Assembly (NCBI GenBank): GCA_030407315.1
Contig: JALQPE010002141.1
Span: 62,001 to 126,000, forward strand
Direction: 5' to 3'
Length of the DNA stretch: 64,000 bases
Source: Asparagopsis taxiformis
Lineage: Eukaryota; Rhodophyta; Florideophyceae; Bonnemaisoniales; Bonnemaisoniaceae
Both the position numbers and the translations under genes were made by a program. The number at the start of each line of letters is the position of its first letter. Position 1 is the first letter of the stretch. The notes under the pieces are model-generated. The model worked only from the letters and a program-made list of their open reading frames with translations. It had not been told where the DNA came from and made no database searches. Of the stretch, positions 48,378-58,396 are shown piece by piece.

Positions 48378-49241
48378 TCATCTGGTCACGTCCTTCGTCT
48401 TGCGATGCTCCAACTTATCCGCGTGGTCCTCCAACGCATCCCTAGCAACTTTACAAATGTGCTTGAAGCGCACGGGTCCCAACTTGATGCCGCCAAACCA
48501 GCGTGTGACAATACACACGACATTCACGACGTGCAGTTGTTGTAATACGTATAAAATGCCCTTTGCAGCGCCCTTTTCGCCGTCGTCGTCGCAGTCTTGT
48601 ACAATAGTCCCATTTGGACCGACTATACGATATGCGAGTGTATTGTGTGATGCGATAGCAATCTTTCGGTTGGTCTGCTTTAGATATTGCAAGATTCGGT
48701 CCACGTCTTCCTCGCTGGATATGACGGCCAGCTGTGCCTGGAACGAGCTCTTGCGATCGGTGAGAACGGCGCCATGGAAGATTTGAAACGGCGTCGACGG
48801 TTGCTGCGAGCTCGCAGATGGTTGTGCAGCGCTACTTGCACTCGCGTTGTTGCTATGCTGATCGGCGTCCGGTTGGGCGTCGCGGAGAATTGAAACGATA
48901 GTTTGGCAGTATTGAAATAGACAAACTTGGCCAGTGGAGTCAGATTGTTGAGCAAGCATGAGATCTACAAATTGGGAGCATCGCGCGGCTGAAATTCGGT
49001 CGACGCGCAGAGTGGGGATGTTTGGCTTTGCGCTAGAGGGATAGTCGGCAGGGAGAATAGTCGATAGGGTTACGTTCGGCGCGTTGGTCTCGTCATGAGC
49101 TACGAGGTGGCCCAAGGATATCGAAATAGTCGCTGGAAGACGGTGTGATTTGTGGAGGGCGAAAGATACGCTTTGCTCGCCATATATCGCTGTGAGCACT
49201 TGAAGCTCCTCGTTGACCTGCTCGAGATTTGTCGCACTCAT
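48378..49241 (-). CDS. IMPACT: IMPACT/YIH1 translational regulator
   Basis: A 287-residue protein of the IMPACT/Yih1 family, which competes with GCN2 for GCN1 and so restrains eIF2alpha phosphorylation during amino-acid starvation. The N-terminal RWD domain spans ~7-118 (LEQVNEELQVLTAIYGEQSV). The C-terminal ancient UPF0029 domain at ~150-262 has the conserved AYRIVGPNG, DCDDDGEKGAAK and VTRWFGGIKLGPVRFKHI motifs. A Ser/Ala-rich linker separates them. Length matches family members. ATG 49241 is the first in frame; it is divergent to the SNF2 gene (439 bp). Confidence 0.92.
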   Translation of the reverse strand: MSATNLEQVNEELQVLTAIYGEQSVSFALHKSHRLPATISISLGHLVAHDETNAPNVTLSTILPADYPSSAKPNIPTLRVDRISAARCSQFVDLMLAQQSDSTGQVCLFQYCQTIVSILRDAQPDADQHSNNASASSAAQPSASSQQPSTPFQIFHGAVLTDRKSSFQAQLAVISSEEDVDRILQYLKQTNRKIAIASHNTLAYRIVGPNGTIVQDCDDDGEKGAAKGILYVLQQLHVVNVVCIVTRWFGGIKLGPVRFKHICKVARDALEDHADKLEHRKTKDVTR

Positions 49242-49680
49242 GAATGGGGAACTCGTGTTTGGTGGGAAGGGGATATAAAATTTGGTAGTAATTTATTGTT
49301 TGGTGTTTGGTTGGTTTTGAAACATATGGGGCTCTTGTGATGGAAACGGAATCGTCTATTACTCAAGTGGCGAGTTGAATATAAACGTCTCGGATGTGCG
49401 AAAGATACAAGCGAGGCGGCGTTGATGGGGAAGGACTATTATAACAAGATGGGTGTAGAGGCGGGCGCGATGTGTGCGACAAAACTCTCGAGTGGGTGTA
49501 AAATTTGATCTACTACAGTAGAGCAATTGAGTAACCGCTCGAATAGCCGCCATTCAATAGCGTAAATTTTGCGCCATCTTCACGTCCTTCTGTTGCTGTG
49601 CAAGGCCACGTGCTTTCCTTCTCATTGCTCGCGCCAGTTTCTCCTCTCCCCACGCGCGAACGACATATCACCATTGGACA
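49242..49680. promoter_or_regulatory. Divergent promoter region, IMPACT / SNF2 ATPase
   Basis: A 439-bp gap between divergent starts. A TATA-like GATATAAAAT lies at 49273-49282, about 30 bp above the IMPACT ATG. The rest is unremarkable. Confidence 0.45.
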
Positions 49681-52600
49681 ATGGCCTCCCCAGAGGCGCA
49701 GCAGATACTCCTCAACAACCCACATCGTCTCCCTCTCAGCAGGGATCAAATCCGCGCCCTGTCCAACGCGCTGGTGGCCTTGAAGAATACGCTCGGACCA
49801 CACACTGCCGTTGAGACGGGCGTATATACCGCTATATTGCGTCTGCTCAAAGCGCACGTATCGCCGCTTCCCAACGCTTCCGTCACCTTTGCTCAGGTGC
49901 AGGCCGCACGATTGCAATCGCTCGCAGACAAGCTCATCGCCGACAAGCGCGAACACCCGCCAGAACTTGCCGCTGCTATTTCTCAAGGGCTCGTCGCTGG
50001 CTTCGATCCCAGAACCGGCCTTCAGATTCCCATCGAGACGCAGCGAGAGCAGCTCAGAATCCAGAGAGAAAATGAGCGCAGCGAAATTCTGCGTGAAAAA
50101 GCTCGATTGCGAGAAATGCACAACGATTTTCAACTCGCAAGGTCCGGCGCCTTGAGACCCAGCCACGCTCCCGCCGATGTGTACGCCGAGACAGAGCACG
50201 TCGTTCCATGGTCCGAAAGAAGACTCTCAGCTGTGCCGCATCGTCTTGATGTCACCGATTTCAAACCCGTCGACCTTCATACCTTGTCCCGCGAGCGTAA
50301 CCGTTCCTTGTCTCATCGAATCACCCTCGTGCATTCCCAAATCAGACAAATTCTCGCAGATCATGAGAGTGGTAAAGCTGAACTCTCCCCGCGTGACGCC
50401 GCCCTGCTCGAGTCCCGAATTCGCCACATTACATTGCTTCAATTGCAAAGCCGAATGCGACATACCGTTTGGAACGAAAATCAACTCTCCGAGCGTGACG
50501 GTAGGCGCGGCTCCAAAGGAAAGGGACGCACTCTCAAACAGCTTCAGCGAGAGTTTGAGAAAGTGGAGCGAGCTCGTCTGCGTCAAATCGAATCGGAAGA
50601 GAAAGATGTTCGTCGAAAGAAGCAGGCATGGATGAACGCGATGGTGGATCATCTAAACAAGTTTCGTGGTTATCATCGTGATGTCGTCCGCAGAGGTGTC
50701 AGGGCTGTCACAAAAGCCGTTTTGAAACATTACGAAGAAGTGGCTCGAAATGCTAGTCGAGCCGAACGCGAAGCCGAACGAGCACGTATCCAAAAGCTCA
50801 AGGATGATGATGAGGAAGGCTATTTGGAACTGGTGCGCAAGACGAAGAACACGAGACTGCTAGAGTTGCTCGACCAAACAGACAAGTACCTACAGGAACT
50901 TGGTGCTGTTGTAAAAGAAGAGAGAGTCAAAAGCGGAGTGGTCGAGTACGAGAATCACGCAGGTGAAACCACCAGAACAAGGCAGGATTACTATGAAACT
51001 GCACACGCGATCAAGGAAGATGTAACCTCTCAATCGAGTCTTTTGGTTGGAGGCACATTGAAGGAATACCAGTTGCAAGGTATTCAGTGGATGGTCTCGC
51101 TGTACAATAATCGCTTAAACGGGATATTGGCTGATGAAATGGGACTCGGGAAGACCATCCAAACTCTTGGACTGGTCGCCCATCTGATGGAACGCAAGGA
51201 CAACCCAGGTCCATATTTAATTATTGTTCCATTGTCTACGATCAGTAATTGGGAGCTCGAGTTTGCCCGTTGGGCTCCGGCTATCACAGTGGTCGTATTC
51301 AAAGGCGATGCCAAGACTCGTAAGAAACTGTTTGAAGAGGTAATAGAGAAGAAAAGCTTCAATGTATGCCTGGTCACCTATGAATATGTGGTGCGTGGAA
51401 AGAACTTTTTGAAGCGCATACAGTGGCAACATCTTATTATTGACGAAGGCCATCGAATCAAAAACCATGAGAGCCGTCTCAGCTCGGTACTTCATACCTA
51501 CTACAGAAGTCGCAATCGATTACTCCTTACCGGTACTCCCCTTCAAAACTCCCTTACAGAGCTTTGGGCTCTACTCAATTTTCTCCTCCCAAATGTGTTC
51601 AAGAGCGCTGAATCGTTTGAAAGCTGGTTTGCAGCACCATTTGCTCAAATGGGTGTTGGTAATATTACAACAACTGAGCAGCAAGCTCAATTGACCGAGG
51701 AAGAGAGCCTCTTGATCATTCGACGTCTGCATCAGGTTTTGCGACCATTTTTGCTTCGAAGGCTCAAATCTGATGTGCTAAGAATGGGTGAGCAACTTCC
51801 TGAGAAACAAGAACATATTGTGCTCTGTGAAATGTCAGGATGGCAACGTTACATGTACTTGAAAATCGTCAAGTCCGATCGTCTGTTATTCACAGACCGC
51901 CATGGGAGACAGCGATACGACAAGTTGTCCAACCCCGCCGTGCAGCTTCGAAAGTGTGTCAATCATCCTTATCTATTTTTCCAAGACCATGCTAGTCGCA
52001 TTGTTGACAGTCCAGCTTTATGGCGCGCATCCGGGAAATTCGACATGCTGGATTCTATTATCATGAAACTGTTGCGAACGGACCATCGTATTTTAATTTT
52101 CAATCAAATGACAAAGGTTGTAGACCTTCAAGAACGATTGCTTCGGTATAGAAATATCCCTTTCTATCGCCTTGATGGAGCCACCAGCACTGACGATCGC
52201 AAACAGATGGTGAACAGCTTTAATGGACAAGATTCCGATGTTCACGTTTTTCTTCTAACCACTCGGGCCGGTGGTCTCGGAGTTAACTTACAGACCGCAG
52301 ACAGTGTGATCATTTTTGACAGTGATTGGAATCCGTCTATGGATCAACAGGCTCAAGACAGAGCCCATCGTATTGGTCAAAGGAGGGAAGTACTTGTATT
52401 GCGCATGATCACTGCCAAGTCTATTGAAGAGGATGTCATGGAGCGCGCATCTTTCAAAAGAGGACTGGAGAAGAAGATCATTCGAGCAGGTATGTTTGAC
52501 GAACAGAGCAAAGATTCTGAGCGGCAAGCAATGCTTCGCGAATTGCTTCGGGTGGAAGGCCCTGGAAGCGATGAAGAGAACGACGACGGACTACCAACGG

Positions 52601-54216
52601 AAGAAGATATTAATAGGATACTAGCTCGAAGCGAAGAGGAATTCGATATATTTACTGCAATCGACGAAGAAAGGAGAAATGAAATTTCGATGCGCCCACG
52701 GCTGTTTAGCGAAAAAGAGATTCCGGAATGGGCGATAAAAGTACCAAAGCAGCTTATGCAGAAGGCAAAGACATCTGGGGCTGGAAACTGGAATACCATG
52801 GCGGACAGCTTTGACATAGGTATGGTCAGTGACCGAAAGAAGCGTCGGGCGGCGACAACTAATGTAAGCTATGGGCTTGATCAGCTCAGCGAATGTCAAT
52901 ACTTGCGGCTAATGGAGCGATCCGAAGCTGGAGAAGACCTCTCAATCTCAGATGCGATGAAGGCTGTGGGCGGACGTAAGCGGAAACGAAGGAAGAAGCA
53001 TGCCGATACAGAGTCGAAAGATGACGAAGCATTCCCCGAGTCTGGCAACGACAATGATACAGTTTTGCGTAACGATGAGGTGGACACGGAACAAACTGCA
53101 TCTCGACCGCACGACAAATCTGAAGTAATCAAGAACGCGGTAGTTGCCACGAAAACACTTAATGCGAATGTTGATAATTTTGATGACGACATCACTGAGG
53201 GAGGGAACGTGACAGGTGGGGAGCACAGTGTTGCTCCATCAGCTGGTGATGACATGATCATTGAAGACGAAGATGATGGCGAAGAGACTGGCCGAGAAGA
53301 TCAAAGTCACAAGGGGCTCGATGATGGAAGAAGTGCCGATCTAGCTGGTAGCGGTGATGAGCGTCGGGTGAGGTCGGATGATGAGATGGACACTGAATCA
53401 TCAGACGAGAGTGTTGCACCGAAAAGCGCTACACAGCGGGGCGCAGTGACGGGCAAAACAACTTCACGGGACTGGACGGACACGAGCAAAGAGAGAGTGG
53501 CTGAGTTTGAGAAAGCATCTCCAAGACGACGAAGAGCTGTGCAACACAGTAACTCCCAACGGAATGTGCGCAATGGACGAAAAGTGGAAAGGGGAGATGA
53601 GAGCGATTCTAGTGGTGGAGGCAATATGGAGGTCGGAAGCGATGGTGCGAATGATGGGGATATGGATGATGATGAATTCTCACGCACTCGACCAAAGCGC
53701 ATGAACCGCAGCGATCGAGCCGAACGGGTCACTGTTGCCGGCATGTTGAACATGGAAGATGGGGGTCATTCTGCACATATATCTGAACCATCTGAGAATG
53801 GGGAGGTGGCGGAAATGAACATTTCAGATGACGCTGAAGATGGGGAAATCCGAGAGGACGGTGAGCTTTCGGATGAGAACATGGATAGTGTTGCTGGAGT
53901 GAAAACGACAGGAGATGGTGAAGACGCAAGGGATATGCGCGGTTCTAAAAGTTCAACTCAGGTCGGCATGAAAGTTGGATTGCATGCTGGAAGGACGCAA
54001 TCTACTGTAGCAGATAAAGGGACAACGGAAAGAGTTGCTTCAATCAGTGCGATTCTAAATGGGGACAGTGGAACACGAAAGGAGCCGGAAGAGAGGAAGG
54101 TTGAGGTCGCTTTGCGTCGTGTCGAAATGCCGATTCGATCAGTGGCTGTCGCGAATGTGCTGCAAGACGACGGGGAGGACGGGGAGATTGAAGAAGACGG
54201 GGAAATTGTGGAGTAG
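49681..54216 (+). CDS. SWI/SNF chromatin-remodelling ATPase, Brahma/STH1-like
   Basis: A 1511-residue Snf2-family DNA translocase, the motor of a SWI/SNF-type complex. Visible in order: an N-terminal helical region with a QLQ-like element, an HSA segment for actin-related proteins (residues ~310-350, KQAWMNAMVDHLNKFRGYHR), SNF2_N with Walker A DEMGLGKTIQ (~486-495) and DEGH (~587), helicase C with the HRIGQ motif (~897), and a SnAC-like region (GLEKKIIRAGMFDEQSKDSE, ~920). The C-terminal ~550 residues are acidic and low-complexity, with EDGEI and EDGEL repeats near the end. No bromodomain is visible, unlike yeast STH1/SNF2 and human BRG1. ATG 49681 is natural. Confidence 0.92.
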   Translation: MASPEAQQILLNNPHRLPLSRDQIRALSNALVALKNTLGPHTAVETGVYTAILRLLKAHVSPLPNASVTFAQVQAARLQSLADKLIADKREHPPELAAAISQGLVAGFDPRTGLQIPIETQREQLRIQRENERSEILREKARLREMHNDFQLARSGALRPSHAPADVYAETEHVVPWSERRLSAVPHRLDVTDFKPVDLHTLSRERNRSLSHRITLVHSQIRQILADHESGKAELSPRDAALLESRIRHITLLQLQSRMRHTVWNENQLSERDGRRGSKGKGRTLKQLQREFEKVERARLRQIESEEKDVRRKKQAWMNAMVDHLNKFRGYHRDVVRRGVRAVTKAVLKHYEEVARNASRAEREAERARIQKLKDDDEEGYLELVRKTKNTRLLELLDQTDKYLQELGAVVKEERVKSGVVEYENHAGETTRTRQDYYETAHAIKEDVTSQSSLLVGGTLKEYQLQGIQWMVSLYNNRLNGILADEMGLGKTIQTLGLVAHLMERKDNPGPYLIIVPLSTISNWELEFARWAPAITVVVFKGDAKTRKKLFEEVIEKKSFNVCLVTYEYVVRGKNFLKRIQWQHLIIDEGHRIKNHESRLSSVLHTYYRSRNRLLLTGTPLQNSLTELWALLNFLLPNVFKSAESFESWFAAPFAQMGVGNITTTEQQAQLTEEESLLIIRRLHQVLRPFLLRRLKSDVLRMGEQLPEKQEHIVLCEMSGWQRYMYLKIVKSDRLLFTDRHGRQRYDKLSNPAVQLRKCVNHPYLFFQDHASRIVDSPALWRASGKFDMLDSIIMKLLRTDHRILIFNQMTKVVDLQERLLRYRNIPFYRLDGATSTDDRKQMVNSFNGQDSDVHVFLLTTRAGGLGVNLQTADSVIIFDSDWNPSMDQQAQDRAHRIGQRREVLVLRMITAKSIEEDVMERASFKRGLEKKIIRAGMFDEQSKDSERQAMLRELLRVEGPGSDEENDDGLPTEEDINRILARSEEEFDIFTAIDEERRNEISMRPRLFSEKEIPEWAIKVPKQLMQKAKTSGAGNWNTMADSFDIGMVSDRKKRRAATTNVSYGLDQLSECQYLRLMERSEAGEDLSISDAMKAVGGRKRKRRKKHADTESKDDEAFPESGNDNDTVLRNDEVDTEQTASRPHDKSEVIKNAVVATKTLNANVDNFDDDITEGGNVTGGEHSVAPSAGDDMIIEDEDDGEETGREDQSHKGLDDGRSADLAGSGDERRVRSDDEMDTESSDESVAPKSATQRGAVTGKTTSRDWTDTSKERVAEFEKASPRRRRAVQHSNSQRNVRNGRKVERGDESDSSGGGNMEVGSDGANDGDMDDDEFSRTRPKRMNRSDRAERVTVAGMLNMEDGGHSAHISEPSENGEVAEMNISDDAEDGEIREDGELSDENMDSVAGVKTTGDGEDARDMRGSKSSTQVGMKVGLHAGRTQSTVADKGTTERVASISAILNGDSGTRKEPEERKVEVALRRVEMPIRSVAVANVLQDDGEDGEIEEDGEIVE

Positions 54217-54308
54217 ACTTGTAATTTATTTAATTCCCAGCACTGTCTCTGTATAAACGACGTATCGGCTGTAAGCTACAACTCCATGTGCATCATCAAC
54301 TCCGAGCC

Positions 54309-55058
54309 ATGACATCGTCTTCCACCACAGACGACCCGTTCGAAGTCGTGCAGGAGCAAGTCCAAAATGCCTGGCGCACACTCGCGTCCGAATACGCGCA
54401 CCGCAAGTCGTACAAACATGCGACACCACCAGCAACGGCCGTTGAAAGCGCCCAACTGCGCGCATCTCGCGAGCGCATCAACGCCCAATTGGACGCAATT
54501 GAATGGGACCTCAACGATCTAGACGAGGCGCTCCAAGTCGCCAAAGCCGAACCGTCGCGATTCGCTCTGTCCGGCGCGCAAATCAGCGCTCGCACACAAT
54601 TTCTGGACGACATGCGCCGCAAAGTGGACACGATTGCCAGCGCTATGCGCGCCGATTCGCACCCGTCCGCGCCCGCAGACCAGCGCCGTCAGCTGCTGCC
54701 GTCACGCGTCGACGCGACACGATTGGAACAGACACGCGACGCTAATGAACGCTTTATCACCGACGAAATGCAGCACCAGCAGATCATTATGGACGAGCAA
54801 GACGAGGATCTGTCAGCGCTTGTGACCGCCGTGGAGAGAATTGGACTCATGGGTCAGGAAATGCACGACGAGTTTGAACAGCAGAACGATATGCTGGAAG
54901 AGCTTGGTGCTGAAATGCAAACCACTCGGTCGAGAATGGTGAATGCGCGTCAGAAACTTGACCAGTTCATTGCGGAGACGGGTCCTCGTCAATTTTGTAC
55001 CATTGTTTGGCTTTGTGTTATATTTCTCGTTTTGACAGTGTTGGTGGTCACAACATGA
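54309..55058 (+). CDS. Qc-SNARE, syntaxin-6/SYP61-like
   Basis: A 249-residue tail-anchored SNARE of the syntaxin-6 type, acting in trans-Golgi/endosome fusion. N-terminal motifs DDPFEVVQEQVQNAW and LDAIEWDLNDLDEAL match the syntaxin-6 family three-helix domain, with a SNARE motif at ~160-222 and a hydrophobic anchor TIVWLCVIFLVLTVLVVTT at the very C-terminus. The open frame includes an upstream GTG at 54288, so ATG 54309 is used. It lies 92 bp after the SNF2 stop on the same strand. Confidence 0.9.
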   Translation: MTSSSTTDDPFEVVQEQVQNAWRTLASEYAHRKSYKHATPPATAVESAQLRASRERINAQLDAIEWDLNDLDEALQVAKAEPSRFALSGAQISARTQFLDDMRRKVDTIASAMRADSHPSAPADQRRQLLPSRVDATRLEQTRDANERFITDEMQHQQIIMDEQDEDLSALVTAVERIGLMGQEMHDEFEQQNDMLEELGAEMQTTRSRMVNARQKLDQFIAETGPRQFCTIVWLCVIFLVLTVLVVTT

Positions 55059-55337
55059 ACTTGTATAGTTTGCGTTGATTGTACTATTTCTCTACCTCGA
55101 AAGTGCTTAAAACGGTTTACCTTGTGTTACAAAATTGACCATGGCGATTTGACAATGTTCTATGTCAGTATTGAGGATTACTCTCCGAGTCAAGCTTGTA
55201 GACGCGTCTACTCGCGACACATCATTGTTTGTCAAGTCAGTCCGTTCTCTAAAGTCCCCCATCCTATTTAAGATATATTGCAAGCTATGCACCCCCTTAT
55301 CAACATTTCCGCTCAGTACTTTTACAAACCGTCTTCA

Positions 55338-58214
55338 TTAATCATCGTCAAAGCGCTCATCGTCGTCGTCAAATTGAAGAGTTTCATCAAACTCATTTGA
55401 CACCTCAAAGTCGTCATCGTCCTCATCATTCCCTAGCATACTCGACGCCGCAGCAGACCTCACTTGTAATGGTTCGTCTTCATCGCTTGTATGTAAATCG
55501 ATATCCTCACCATTCAGCTCTAGTTCACTGCCAAGAATTTCATCCGCTTCGTCATCTTCGCTAGTCGCAATAGCACCAGATGGATTGTCATTTTCATCAT
55601 CTAATCCCGTCAGATCTTCATACAACTCGTCATCATCGTTGATGTCTTCCGATGCATCACCAAGTTGTCTCAGATTCCCTATACTAAATTCTTCATCATC
55701 TTCATCAAGTTCGTCATCATTCTCGTCATCATCGTCTGCATCGACATTACCCGAATCGAGAATATCTGACCCATCGTTATCCTGCCCCAAGTAGTCTTGT
55801 CCAGACTCTGCTAAATGCATTGCCTCCAGTGCAGCTAACAGCTCTGCAGACTCATCTTCAACGTCGATGACCTCCTCTCCATCTCCTGCATCCATGTCGT
55901 CCGGGTCGACCAACAATGGATCTTTGTCCTCATCGGTAAACGCGTCTGGGCCTTGATATAATTGAAAGTATTCAATTTCCTCCTCCTCGTCCTCCTCCTC
56001 TTCATCATATTCTATCGCGTCGTCGTCATCGTCAAAGTACTCAATCATGTCGTCTGGAAACGAGTCCTTATCAACAACTGGAAATATATCAAACACTTTG
56101 TTCTTGTCAGCAATGTTGAAACCCTTTACGTCTCGCAGTCCAGAACCCTCACACGCCTTGCAGAGTTGCTTTCCAATGCCGTTACAATTTATACATTGCG
56201 CCTCACCGTTAGAGTCTACGACGAGGTTGGGGTGATTCCAAATCTCTTCCAATACAGCATCTTGTTGGGTGCCTTTTTTTCTCTTGCTCAGTGGGGAGAT
56301 CCAACCTGAACCCCGGCAGACTTCACATGTCTCCAGGCCGGTACCATGACATGCCCGACACTCAGCGACGACTAGATTCTTTTTCGAATTGCGCTTACCG
56401 CCGTCAAGAGGACGATTGTCGGATCGTACTCGACCGACGTCACTTTCATCCATTGGCTTCCACATCTCCGGCTCTGCGAGAATACCGCGAGAACGTCCGC
56501 CAATGCGACGAACTGCAGTATACTTCTGCGTATGTTGGCTTTTCCCTGCAGTTTGAGTGGATTTTGAGTTGCCCCATTGCATCACTGTTTCAATCTCTGA
56601 TTCAGGCTCATTCTCTGGTTCGAATTTATCCGTCGACGCAATCCGTTTTGTTAGACCTAGTAAAGAAGAAATATCGGCATCACTTCGCTGTGATTGCTGC
56701 TCCGGTTTCCGTTGCTGTCCCCTTGGTTTAGAATGAGATGGGAATTTCTGTGATCCTTGCTCGCTATTCAAAGTTGTAGAGCGGCTCTTTCTCGAACGTG
56801 TACCAGCAGATTGGGGCTGTGTACCTGTAGATTGACCAGGTCCTTGCCGAGCGAACGTCACGAGGTTATCAAACATCTTTTCTGATACATCCGCTCTTCT
56901 ATTTCCCTTTCGTCTATCATTATTGTAGAATGACCTGTCGTTGACATCAGTAGTCTGAGACTTTTCTTGGTCTTTGAAACCGGAAGTTCTCTGTACTGAA
57001 TTTGCAGGACTGTCCTGTTGGCCTATTTTGGCTTCTGCAAATTCGTCAACTTGCTCAATTGGAGGCGAAGCATCATTGTCTTCAGCGGAACTTTCAATCG
57101 CAGATGCACTTGCCGTATCACCATTGGGGGATTCTACGGCGTCCACATCCAATGCTGGACTGTCATCGAAGCTGTCCGCAGCACTACGCTGAGATCGATT
57201 CTCCTTTGTAGCGGCACGCGCCCGCACATCAGCCAACCAGGCTGCACGATTCATGGACATTTCGCGACGCTGCCTTGCACCTTCTTTCGCATTCGGCTGT
57301 TGGTCTTTCTCGTTTCGAGTGTTGGACCGCGATTTGGTGTCTGCAGGCTCATTGGGCTGATCATTCGATTTGAGAGAGCCGAAGAGTCGATCCATAGCAT
57401 CGAATGCACTCGCCGCTTTCTCACGATCCATTTTCTTGAGCGGCTTCTGCTTTCGACTGGGCGGTTTGGCGAAAGCATCGAAAGACGTATCTGTATCAAA
57501 ATAATCATCAGCATCGGGATCTTCAGAATCCAAGTAGGTATAATTGGCAACATGTCGTCCATTTGAAGTTTCCTTCTTGTAGCGAGAAAAAAAGCCGTCG
57601 TCAACATTATCATCCACCTGGGACAATTCAACCTCGGTACTCTCACGCTCTTCGTCGACAATATTCACATCATCAACAAGATCGAGATCTTGGTCGATAT
57701 CCACATCATCACCATCTTCATTGTCAGGCTTGTTCTCACGGTGTTTCGTCGACGAACCGGTCTTTGCGTCTGATCGCGCGCGGCTGCCGCGGTTGTTTCG
57801 TTTACTGCGCGTGCGATCGGATGACTTGGAATCGTCGCGAAAACCGGTGCCCGACTTGAAGACCGGTCGCGCTGACGGGGAATCATCTTGGGGATTTTCG
57901 GAGAATTGAGGGGTGTCGCGATTGGACGAGGAGGGAATCGACGCGGGTGATTGTCGCTGTCGAGCGGCATTGCGACGGTTGGAATGGTTGCGAGCAGAAT
58001 TTGAAGGTGAGGATTTGTTGGCATTGCGAGCTGTGGGATTGGTCGATGAGGTGGGGGAAGGACCCTTGAGAACCCAGTTGACAATTGAATCGAAATCGGC
58101 TCCGCGGTCGTCATTGGAATTGGGCGGTTGCTGACGAGCGGTCGGGATGCTTCGTTTGGATACTGTCGGAGGTCTACGAAGCAGAGGTGGAGTTGAGATG
58201 AATGCAGAATTCAT
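55338..58214 (-). CDS. Acidic protein with DnaJ-type zinc finger, putative plastid
   Basis: A 958-residue protein. The frame is open to 58397, where its ATG overlaps the stop of the next gene, but ATG 58214 gives a Ser/Pro/Arg-rich N-terminus (MNSAFISTPPLLRRPPTVSK) compatible with a transit peptide and leaves 182 bp for a promoter. Near residues 630-700 are four CxxCxGxG-type repeats: CRACHGTG, CEVCRGSG, CINCNGIG and CKACEGSG. This zinc finger without a J-domain occurs in plastid assembly factors such as BSD2 and PSA2. The ends are long and disordered; the C-terminal ~250 residues are highly acidic. Function is likely protein folding or assembly, but unproven. Confidence 0.8.
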   Translation of the reverse strand: MNSAFISTPPLLRRPPTVSKRSIPTARQQPPNSNDDRGADFDSIVNWVLKGPSPTSSTNPTARNANKSSPSNSARNHSNRRNAARQRQSPASIPSSSNRDTPQFSENPQDDSPSARPVFKSGTGFRDDSKSSDRTRSKRNNRGSRARSDAKTGSSTKHRENKPDNEDGDDVDIDQDLDLVDDVNIVDEERESTEVELSQVDDNVDDGFFSRYKKETSNGRHVANYTYLDSEDPDADDYFDTDTSFDAFAKPPSRKQKPLKKMDREKAASAFDAMDRLFGSLKSNDQPNEPADTKSRSNTRNEKDQQPNAKEGARQRREMSMNRAAWLADVRARAATKENRSQRSAADSFDDSPALDVDAVESPNGDTASASAIESSAEDNDASPPIEQVDEFAEAKIGQQDSPANSVQRTSGFKDQEKSQTTDVNDRSFYNNDRRKGNRRADVSEKMFDNLVTFARQGPGQSTGTQPQSAGTRSRKSRSTTLNSEQGSQKFPSHSKPRGQQRKPEQQSQRSDADISSLLGLTKRIASTDKFEPENEPESEIETVMQWGNSKSTQTAGKSQHTQKYTAVRRIGGRSRGILAEPEMWKPMDESDVGRVRSDNRPLDGGKRNSKKNLVVAECRACHGTGLETCEVCRGSGWISPLSKRKKGTQQDAVLEEIWNHPNLVVDSNGEAQCINCNGIGKQLCKACEGSGLRDVKGFNIADKNKVFDIFPVVDKDSFPDDMIEYFDDDDDAIEYDEEEEDEEEEIEYFQLYQGPDAFTDEDKDPLLVDPDDMDAGDGEEVIDVEDESAELLAALEAMHLAESGQDYLGQDNDGSDILDSGNVDADDDDENDDELDEDDEEFSIGNLRQLGDASEDINDDDELYEDLTGLDDENDNPSGAIATSEDDEADEILGSELELNGEDIDLHTSDEDEPLQVRSAAASSMLGNDEDDDDFEVSNEFDETLQFDDDDERFDDD

Positions 58215-58396
58215 TGCGCTGGCGAGTCGAGGCGTGGAAGCACGACCTGCTACGCACGCGAGAGTTGACAAGTCAGAGACGGACGTGCTCCATGGTCGAG
58301 ATGGGCAGTAAAAATGAGGTATGCTAAATATGTTTTTTATCTCCGCACCAGATCTAATGATGTACGTTGTTGATTTTACATCTTGTTTATAATACA

